From a virus: 35,515 bases of DNA. Position 1 is the stretch's first letter, and every line of letters begins with the position of its first letter. The notes under the pieces are model-generated. The model had not been told where the DNA came from and did not search any database. It saw nothing but the letters and a program-made list of their open reading frames with translations. The stretch lies in the IMG/VR virus record IMGVR_UViG_3300042564_003199, positions 1 to 35,515 of that record; one strand, 5' to 3'. A program made the translations under genes and the position numbers. Shown here piece after piece: positions 14,380 through 22,900 of this stretch.

Positions 14380-15405
14380 ATGAAACGTATTGGTTTTGCT
14401 TGTAAGTGGATTGATCGTCCTGATCAAGTTGAAGGTATTGATAAGAAAGACGAATGTAAGGCTCTTAACACTGGCTCTACTACCGTTGCGTGGTTAAATA
14501 GACAGAGCCAGGAAGTAGCTGATCAAAAGTTATGGGACCTAATGGTAGGTAACATCGAAGCTACTCGTCGACTGGTCGAACGTGTAGGTACACTCGATGA
14601 AAATCTTAGAATGGTACGACTCAGTAGCGATATACTACCTGTATATACTCAGTCAGTTTGGAGCAGGTTTTGGCGGCTTCCCGATGTCCGAGCCTATTGC
14701 GAAAGAGCATTTGGAGTCGTGGGAGATCTGGCTCGCGAGAGGGGTGTTAGGTTGTCTATGCATCCTGGTCAGTTTACTGTGTTGGCAAGTATCAACCCAG
14801 GTATTGTAGAACGTTCAATAGAGGAATTTGAATATCATGCAGATATGGTCAGGTGGATGGGATACGGCAAGACTTTTCAGGACTTTAAAATCAACGTACA
14901 CATCTCGGGTAAACTCGGTCCCGAAGGCATTCGAGCTGCCTACAAACAGCTTACCCCCGAAGCCCGGAATTGTATTACAATTGAAAACGAAGAAAACGCT
15001 TGGGGATTAGATGACTGTCTTACTATTAGCGATGTGGTGCCTATCGTACTTGATATTCATCACCATTGGATTAAAACGGGTGACTACATACAGCCCATGG
15101 ACTCTCGCGTCAGTCGTGTGGTTGATAGTTGGCGTGGTGTTAGGCCTACTATGCACTATAGTGTCAGTCGTGAAGATTACCTCGTGGATCATGACACTGA
15201 TCTAGCACCAGATCACGCCGGACTATTATCAGAAGGCTACAAAAAACAAAAGCTCAGGGCACATTCGGACTTTTACTGGAACTCAGTAACGAACGATTGG
15301 GCATTGAGCTTTCTGGGCACACATGATCTCATGTGTGAAAGTAAAGGCAAGAACCTAGCCAGCTTTGCATTACACAAGCGGGCCAAAGAACTTACTTTGC
15401 TTTAG
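14380..15405 (+). CDS. uvsE: UV damage endonuclease UvsE/UvdE
   Basis: TIM-barrel endonuclease that nicks DNA 5' of UV photoproducts using metal ions. 341 aa from ATG 14380; a TTG three codons earlier was not used because the ATG starts the family-like MKRIGFACKW. Metal-ligand candidates in family order: LSMHPGQFTVL (His128), EYHADM (His153), INVHISGK (His174), TIENEENAW (Glu202), VLDIHHHW (Asp225, His228), TMHYSVSRE (His259), RAHSDFYW (His295) and MCESKGK (Glu320). All appear intact, so activity is expected. The size fits the UvsE family (about 300-350). Its sigma-70 promoter suggests early repair of phage or host DNA under sunlight. The 3' end overlaps a convergent small gene by 14 nt. Confidence 0.92.
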   Translation: MKRIGFACKWIDRPDQVEGIDKKDECKALNTGSTTVAWLNRQSQEVADQKLWDLMVGNIEATRRLVERVGTLDENLRMVRLSSDILPVYTQSVWSRFWRLPDVRAYCERAFGVVGDLARERGVRLSMHPGQFTVLASINPGIVERSIEEFEYHADMVRWMGYGKTFQDFKINVHISGKLGPEGIRAAYKQLTPEARNCITIENEENAWGLDDCLTISDVVPIVLDIHHHWIKTGDYIQPMDSRVSRVVDSWRGVRPTMHYSVSREDYLVDHDTDLAPDHAGLLSEGYKKQKLRAHSDFYWNSVTNDWALSFLGTHDLMCESKGKNLASFALHKRAKELTLL

Positions 15406-15685
15406 GAGCACGTGGCTTCTTAGCAGCCGGTGCTTTTACAACAGCTGGTTTAGCTTTTGGCTTAGCCGGTGCTCGTGGCTTCTTAGTTGGTGCAGGTGCT
15501 GGTGCAGCCACCGGTGCTTGCTCAACTACTCCTGCTGGTACTACAGCTTCTGGAACAACTACCACTGCTTCAACTGCTGGTGCAGGTGCCGCTTCAACTG
15601 GTGCTGTTTCTACTTTGTATGGGGCCGCTACAGGTGATTGAACTGGGGCGCTGCCAAACAAGAAATCTTTAATTTTACTGAACAT
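15392..15685 (-). CDS. Pro/Ala/Lys-rich low-complexity protein, 97 aa
   Basis: Begins MFSKIKDFLFG, an amphipathic membrane- or partner-binding-like helix, then a Pro/Ala/Val-rich linker (residues about 15-65). It ends in a basic tail with repeated KKPRAP and KPKAK units (two KKPRAPxK copies), similar in texture to histone H1-like and AT-hook-like tails. DNA binding or packaging is plausible, not shown. The gene is convincing because of its signals: TATAAATA and AAGGAGGAA at good spacing on the minus strand. The stop overlaps the UV endonuclease 3' end by 14 nt. The + strand frames over it are low-complexity shadows. Confidence 0.7.
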   Translation of the reverse strand: MFSKIKDFLFGSAPVQSPVAAPYKVETAPVEAAPAPAVEAVVVVPEAVVPAGVVEQAPVAAPAPAPTKKPRAPAKPKAKPAVVKAPAAKKPRAPKAK

Positions 15686-15706
15686 TTAAGTTCCTCCTTA
15701 GGTGTT

Positions 15707-15714
15707 TATTTATA
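15707..15714 (-). promoter_or_regulatory. Exact T4 late promoter motif TATAAATA (minus strand)
   Basis: TATAAATA reads leftwards from 15714 to 15707, 21 nt before the ATG at 15685, with the very strong ribosome site AAGGAGGAA between. Three bases to its right a TAAATATA on the + strand (15717-15724) may serve the divergent superoxide dismutase gene. Confidence 0.6.
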
Positions 15715-15754
15715 ACTAAATATAACTATGAGCTATAATTTTATCAGGTGGAGT

Positions 15755-16282
15755 ATGTTACAAGAATCAAATACCCCAAAGACCCTGGAATTGTTTAAAC
15801 TTCCTTATCACAGAGAGGATTTAGATCCTAGCATCAGCATGGAAACAATCAACTATCATTACGGTAAGTTGGCTAAGACCTACGTTGACCGCTATAATGC
15901 AGGGGAAGGTGATGCTGATTTCAACGAAGCAGGTGCGTATCTGCACAATATCCTATTTCCACAGTATAAAAAGTATACAGGATCAAATCCTCCAACAGGT
16001 GCAGCTCTAGAATTTATCAACAAGCACCATAAGACATTTGATAACTTTAAAGAAAAGTTTGTCAAAGTAGCAATGGGTATACAGGGATCGGGCTGGGTCT
16101 ATCTAGCACGTAACGGTGAGATCAAAACCATTGTCAATCATCAAACTCGCAGTGATATTGTGTTACTAATAGACTGGTGGGAACATGCCTGGGCGTTAGA
16201 TTATCAACACGATAAGAAAAAGTACTTAGAGAATCAATGGAAGATTATTGATTGGGATATTGTATCTGCTAGAGTCGGCTGA
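15755..16282 (+). CDS. Iron/manganese superoxide dismutase
   Basis: Converts superoxide to oxygen and hydrogen peroxide. Counting from ATG 15728, the family pattern is clear: LPYHREDLDPSIS, INYHYGK with metal ligand His44, TYVDRYN with gateway Tyr52, FNEAGAYLHNILF with His73, GSGWVYLARNG, and IDWWEHAWALDYQ with Asp149 and His153. KYLENQWKIIDW follows as in typical SODs. The usual KHH before TYV reads KLA, so the second-shell His is lost. Gln139 in VNHQ suggests the manganese-type Gln position. ATG 15755 was chosen because AGGTGGAG precedes it, whereas ATG 15728 has no ribosome site and sits 4 nt from a promoter-like motif. The protein is then 175 aa. Convergent overlap of 14 nt with the zinc-ribbon gene. 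Confidence 0.85.
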   Translation: MLQESNTPKTLELFKLPYHREDLDPSISMETINYHYGKLAKTYVDRYNAGEGDADFNEAGAYLHNILFPQYKKYTGSNPPTGAALEFINKHHKTFDNFKEKFVKVAMGIQGSGWVYLARNGEIKTIVNHQTRSDIVLLIDWWEHAWALDYQHDKKKYLENQWKIIDWDIVSARVG

Positions 16283-16559
16283 TATCAGCAGTACTTGATA
16301 CCGGCATATCCCATATTAGGCGTCGCTCGACGCCTTTCTTTTGGGCGAAACGTTTGGCATCACAATTATCACAACAATGAAAGTAGTTGTTGTTTAGTCT
16401 CTTGGGGCTGATCTTTTCTTTAGGTCTTGTAAACCCCTCACCGCAATTGTCACAACGAAACACTGCTACTGTACGAGTGCGGTTATAGGTGTGCTCTCGA
16501 CCTAGCTTGCTGGTTCTAGTGTAATGTGTTGTTTCTATTTCGGTTGTGATGAACATCAT
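16269..16559 (-). CDS. Small zinc-ribbon protein, 96 aa
   Basis: Two Cys pairs, CDNC (Cys36, Cys39) and HCCDNC (Cys62/63, Cys66), about 23 residues apart form a treble-clef or zinc-ribbon knuckle. The N-terminal half is Thr/Arg-rich ([19 protein letters not shown]), and [16 protein letters not shown] lies between the knuckles. Such proteins occur widely in T4-like phages as hypothetical zinc-binding or HNH-related proteins, but the HNH catalytic His-Asn-His is not evident here. DNA or RNA binding is likely by texture. The start has no strong ribosome site; a second ATG follows directly. The 5' side faces the divergent IscA gene across 42 bases. Confidence 0.7.
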   Translation of the reverse strand: MMFITTEIETTHYTRTSKLGREHTYNRTRTVAVFRCDNCGEGFTRPKEKISPKRLNNNYFHCCDNCDAKRFAQKKGVERRLIWDMPVSSTADISRL

Positions 16560-16601
16560 GTATTTACATTAGGGTTACAAAACGTTATGATAAATATTGA
16601 T

Positions 16602-16925
16602 ATGATAACAATTTCCAACTCAGCACAAGTAAAAATACTAGATATTCTAGCAGAAGAAAACAATCCTAAGGTAGCATTACGTACATTTGTACAAGGTGGC
16701 GGCTGTTCAGGATTCAGCTATGGATTCACCATAGAAGAAGAACAAGCAGAAGATGATTTTGAAATAGCAGTGGGTTCTTTTCGAGTACTAGTAGATGCAA
16801 TGAGTATGCAATACTTAGCAGGTGCTGAAATAGACTACAAAGATGAACTAATGGGTGCAAGTTTCACAATTAAAAATCCAAATGCAACAACTACCTGTGG
16901 TTGCGGATCAAGTTTCGGGGTATAA
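16602..16925 (+). CDS. A-type iron-sulphur carrier (IscA/ErpA/SufA-like)
   Basis: 107 aa with the three invariant ligands of A-type carriers: Cys35 in [12 protein letters not shown], then Cys99 and Cys101 in [10 protein letters not shown] (C-x63-C-x-C). [16 protein letters not shown] at the N-terminus and [18 protein letters not shown] in the middle are typical of the family. Such proteins receive Fe-S clusters from a scaffold and pass them to apo-enzymes. ATG 16602 was chosen because family members begin 'ItIs..A'; ATG 16587 would add five residues. Five bases separate its stop from the giant fibre gene, so the two probably share a message. Possible clients nearby are the three radical SAM proteins. 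Confidence 0.92.
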   Translation: MITISNSAQVKILDILAEENNPKVALRTFVQGGGCSGFSYGFTIEEEQAEDDFEIAVGSFRVLVDAMSMQYLAGAEIDYKDELMGASFTIKNPNATTTCGCGSSFGV

Positions 16926-16930
16926 CACAA

Positions 16931-19900
16931 ATGGCAAAACAACAAATTGATATTGGCGTACAAGGTAATGACGGCACCGGCGATAGTATTCGCGAAGCAT
17001 TCCGTAAGGTCAATGACAACTTTACAGATTTGTATGCAGTGTTTGGTGCTGGTGGGCAGATTAATTCTACTGATCTTGATGACATGCCATCTAGTTACAC
17101 TATTAATCAAGTCTTTATTACCAACTCAACTGGCGATGCTGTATTGGCAAAAACATTATCAGGCGGTGCAGGCATTGATATTGACACAAGTGCGCTAGAC
17201 GAAATTGTTATTAGCTCAACTAGTTCAAGTATTGACTCTGATGCTTCTCCTAGTCTAGGTGGACCACTCAATGGTACTACTTTCCCAATTGGTAATATTG
17301 CGGTGCCTAGTCCGGCAGCATTGGCACAATTTAATGCAGTACATGCTACGAACTACACTATTGATACACTTGTAATCAATAAGGGCTACGCTGATCGTCG
17401 TTATATTCAACAAGCCGGTGGCGGTGCTGCCGGGCAACTACGAGTTAGAAATGAACCCGCTGATCAAACAGCCTACACAAAGACTATTTCATCATGGGCT
17501 AACGGTAATGCTGTTATTACTGCTCACGGATTTGACAGCGGCTCAGATGGTATTGCGTTTAAATTTAATTCATCAGTACCACTTAACAAGCCATCAAATT
17601 TAACTGTTGGTACTATATATTATCTGCGTTATGTTAGTGACAGTCAACTTAGTGTACACCCGACCGTTGACGACGCTAAAAATGACACAAATAAAATTAT
17701 TGTATCCTATACTATTCCTGGTGGAACGTCAAATACATTTGTTGATGCTTATTTAGATATTACCCTAAGTGGCAACTGGATTTCAAACGAAGCATTACCT
17801 CGTATTTCAACTGTTCGTCGCCAAGGCGATACAATGACTGGAACGTTATTATTATCTGATCACCCGGGTACATTAGCCGGCGCTGGCGCACCAAATGGTC
17901 CCGACGATCTACAAGCTGCTACAAAATACTATGTAGACAACTCAAGTTTTGCCAGTAACATTAATTTATTTGTTAGCACGTCAGGCGACGATACTCAGGC
18001 AAATACCCCTGCAGGCAAAGAAGGTCGAGCATTTGCCTATGCTTACTCTACAATAGGCGCTGCCTGTGCTAAAGCTGTAGAATTAATTGATTTGGCTAGT
18101 ACTGAATTAGGACCATATCGTCAAAGTATTTCATATACATTGCTAGGCGTTAGAACTGATAGTATAATTCAGTCAGTGACAATTACTGGAGGTAATAGCA
18201 CCTATACTCCTATACGAGATACACTTAATGCTAATAGAGAATATATTAGGGCAGAAGTCATTGGGTATTTAAATACAACAGAGCCTGATTTAATTTACAA
18301 TAGCGAAACTTGTTCTCGAGATATTGGAATTATTATCGATGCTATTATTATCGATGCATTAGTTGATGGTAACTATCAAAGTGTTAATGCTGGTCGTGCA
18401 TACTTTAAAAATGCCAGTGCAAAGGTTGCTAGCGGAACTCAGCAATTAGAAACTGTAGCTGGCATCTCTTATGCAAAATATCTAGCTGGTCAGGTACTAC
18501 AAGGACTTGCTCCAGTAACCTCATATCAGACTGTTTATACACGAGTTGCACCAATTGGATCTGTTACTAGTCCAATGCGTACATTTGTTGCTGCCAGCTT
18601 CGATATTATTACCAATATAATTACTAACGGAACTAGTGCAGCCCCAAACAGAAACTACGGTTCTGGATTATATTCGGTAGTGGTCAACAACGGTGGATTA
18701 GGGCATGTAGATCAAGGAAGTCCTACTAATATAGATATTACTCCAGGAAAATTAATACAGGGAGTATTAAGTAGAGCAGTTGCTCGTATTGTGTCATACA
18801 CGCCAGATAGTGCAACTGATACAATCTCTGCTAGTTTACTAACTCCATACGGATTCCAAGAAAATGAAAAGATTGAATTTGCAGATGCAAATAAAGATCT
18901 TCAGATTACCATTCGAGTTGAAAGTGGTATTTACTACGAAGATTATCCTATTAAGGTTCCTGCTAACGTAGCTATTAAAGGCGATGAATTCCGTCGTACT
19001 ATCCTGCGTCCAAAAGATCGTGCTAGTCAGAGTCCATGGATTGAAACATATTTCTATAGAGATGTAGAGTTTGACGGGCTATCGTTAGCACCCGCATATA
19101 ATCCTAATGCTATTACATTACTAAATGCTAATAAGAGTTATCTTAGAAGAGAGATAATAGAATGGATAGATGCTGAGATCGTAGCAAATAATATTCCATT
19201 TGTTGGATTTACTTATGATCCAACACGAGTTGGACAAAACATTATCAATATTATTGATGCTATTACTTCTGATATAAAATTTGGGGGCAACGGCGAATCG
19301 TACGACACGGCTGCACTATTTTATAACGGTGCTACTCCTAAGATCCCAGGGCAAACTGCACAATATGCTGCTGCTGTATCACAACTACGTGTAATTATTA
19401 ATTCGTTTATTTTAACTAATACACCGTATACGTCTTTACAAACAGTAGAAGCACAGACAATTAATTCTAATAATGGTGAGGCCGTTGCTATTACTCAGTC
19501 TGGTGTTTTATTGACTGCTATAGAGGATGTAATCGACACTGGGTTGACTGCGCTACCGGCAGTGTTTGATAGTCCAAAGTACGGAAAACATTATCTAGTA
19601 GACTCGACTCGAGATATGAATGTCGGTACATCGTATGCTAATGCCGGTGGGTATGTTAGAGCTGCTAAATTAATAGAAATTAACAAGGCATTTATTCAAG
19701 CTGAAGTAACAGCATATGTAGCAGTACAACCTGGCGTGATTACATTTGATCAAGACTTATCTTTGAGAGATACAGGGTTAATTGTTGATGCAATAGTGGC
19801 AGATTTAATTGCTGGTGGTAAAGCCAATGTAGTAGATGTTGCATCAAGATTCTACGGTGATAATGTTGGTTCAACTGTAACCCAAGCTGCATGTATTGCT

Positions 19901-22900
19901 GGTATGACATATATTAATACATTAGCTCAAAAAATTATTGATAATGTGTTACTTACAGGCGCACCTACTCCTACTGTACCACCGAAGCGCAGCACTGTTA
20001 CACAAATTAGAGATACAAGTATTATAAAAGAAACGGCCAGTGTGGCCGTGATTGCCAGCTTAGTAGGTACAGTGGTATTTGCATTTGATCCTGCGTATAA
20101 TCCTCCAAAGAACAATAAAGAATTAGACGTATTCATGTTTAATGATGCAGTTAAGTTGCACAATATTACTGCACAAGGACATGGCGGATTCATGTGTGTA
20201 CTTGATCCAGCTGGCATTGTTGGATCTAAAAGTCCCTATGTACAAAGTTGTGGTTGTTTCTCTAGAAGCATAAATCAACAAACATTCGCCGGCGGCATGT
20301 TCATTGACGGATTTAGTGGTAGACTACATGCAGTGATCACAACAGTTAATAGTACAACACAGTTAACCCTGTCAGACCTAACACAACGTGAACCGGTGGC
20401 TCCTACTAGTTTTTATTACAACGGTTTTAGATATCAAGTAGATAATATAGTATCCTGGAATCCAACTACTGGTATTGCTGTAATTAATTTAAATCCAACA
20501 ACTCCGTGGTCAAGCGGCACTCTTAATATCACATTAGAAACTCCAGGCAATCGTTCAATGTTAGCCAATGACTTTACTCAGGTCAACGATTTGGGCTATG
20601 GAATTGTTGCACACAACGCAGGCTTAACTGAACAAGTTTCAACGTTTACCTACTACTGCTGGACAGCTTATTTGGCCAGCTATGGTGGACAGATCCGTTC
20701 AGTAGCTGGATCAAATGCACATGGTCAGTATGGTTTAAAGTCAGTTGGTGCCGATCCTACTGAAGTACCTGATCAAGTTACCTTAGCTGATAACATGACG
20801 CAGGTTGCTAAAATTTATCGTTTCAGCGACTATAGTGATAACAACCAAAAATCAGATACTACATTTTACTTAAAGCGTTACAGTTATGTTCCTTCAAGCG
20901 TTAGTGAAGTTGAAATTGATCATTTAAATGGTACAATTTCTCGCTATGAATTACGCAGTGTTACTAGAACAGGCGTTACTGAAAATACCTATAGTTACCG
21001 AATAACTGCTGCTACCACAGCCAGCACATGTGTAATTACTGTAGGTGCAAGTACCCTACCTCTTACTATTACTGGAATATCTAAAGCAGAACCTGGAGTA
21101 GTTTCAGTAGGAGGAAGTCACGGATTGTCCGATGGTGACTTTATAACAATTACCGGTGTAGTTGGAATGGTTCAAATTAATAACGGAAGTTATTACATTA
21201 AATCAACAGGCGCAGGAACATTTGAATTATATAAAGACAGTGCGTTGGTTGTTAAGTTAGACACCAGTGCATTCACAGCATGGAGCTCAGGTGGGTCCGT
21301 AGCTTCGCCTATTAAATTCTATTCAGGAGATAGAATTAAAATTACCGGTGTTGGAGGCATGACTGAATTAAATGGTAACAAATATTATGTTAAGCCATTG
21401 ACGTACCGGACATTTGAATTGTACAGCAACAGTGCATTAACTACTCCCATTGCCTCAACAGGATATACTACGTATACATCTGGCGGCGTAGTAAATGAAA
21501 ACTTTACATATGATATATCGGCTGTTACTAATACTAATCCGGCTCGTGTAACTTTCACTGAGGATCATCACTACAATGACGGTGATCTAGTAAAAATAGA
21601 AAATGCATTGGGGATGATTAGAATTAATGGATCATATTATGCAAAAGTATACAATGCTAATACTATAGAATTGTATAGTGAGTCAACTCTAGTAACTAGT
21701 ATTAATACAACAAATGTTACAACATACCCGGCATACACCGGCAGTGGTACATTATATGGTGGAAGAGAAGTACTAGCAGTAACTTTATCAACCTCTGCAA
21801 ACGACAACAGAGAATCAACAGGATTATTTACTCAGGTAAGTGACCATATGAATGTGTCAATTAGAGAATTACAAAATTTTAGATTTAATGACATTGATAA
21901 CGTTAATCCTACTCGTCCAAGTACTGCATTAGAATTTGATGCTACGTTGCCCGATGTATACAGAATTACATCATACGGTCAGGCACTTACTGACGGTTCA
22001 GCATTGCCTGCAAATAGCGCAATGCTTACATCTGATACCAGCTTCTCATATATTAAACCAGCAACGATCAGCACACAAATTTCGACTACTGACCCTATCG
22101 ACGGCGCTAAGAAATTAGGATCGCAAGTTGGAGATATTAGAATTGCTATCTATTCATTTGAAGGTGACAGCAATACTACTACACGAGATCTTTTAAATTC
22201 AGAAACATTACAGTTTGCTTGGAGTGGCAAGGTACATAGAATTTTAAGCTATACTGAAGCAGCTGGTTTAGTTCCTGCGTACATTACAATCGATGACGTT
22301 TCGAACAATAATAACTTTAATAGCTCAACAGTAGGCTTAGCCACTGCATTAAGTACTACTAGTTCAACTACGTTTAGAGCTGGACTACCATCAGGCTCAA
22401 CAGGTGCTATTACTGTTAAGATTTCAACATGTCGTGTGACAGGACATGATTTCTTAGACATTGGTACAGGCGGATATAACACTACTAACTACCCAACAAC
22501 TATTTTTGGTAATGCTGCACAAGCAGCCAATCAATCAAATGAAGTTATTGAAGAATTTAAAGGTCGTGTTTTTTATGTAAGTACTGACCAAAACGGTATT
22601 TTCCGTGTAGGTCGATTCTTTACAGTTGACCAAGGCACTGGTACTGTTACATTCAGTGCAAGTATTGCACTGAGTAACTTAGACGGATTAGGATTCAAAG
22701 CTGGTGTTACAGTTAGTGAATTCAGTACTGACAGTACATTTACAAACAATGCTAGTGATGCTGTGCCTGTACAGGCAGCGGTTCGCGGCTACATTGATAA
22801 ACGACTTGGCATTGATCACGGCGGTAATCCGGTTCCTGTTGGTAATAAGATTGGTCCAGGATACTTGCCAGTAGACGGCTCAGTAGAGATGACAGCTCCG

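Noticed and set aside
16589-16597. GATAAATAT before the IscA gene as a late promoter
   Set aside because: It ends only about 5 nt before ATG 16602, which would give an essentially leaderless message, unlike the 17-22 nt spacing elsewhere.
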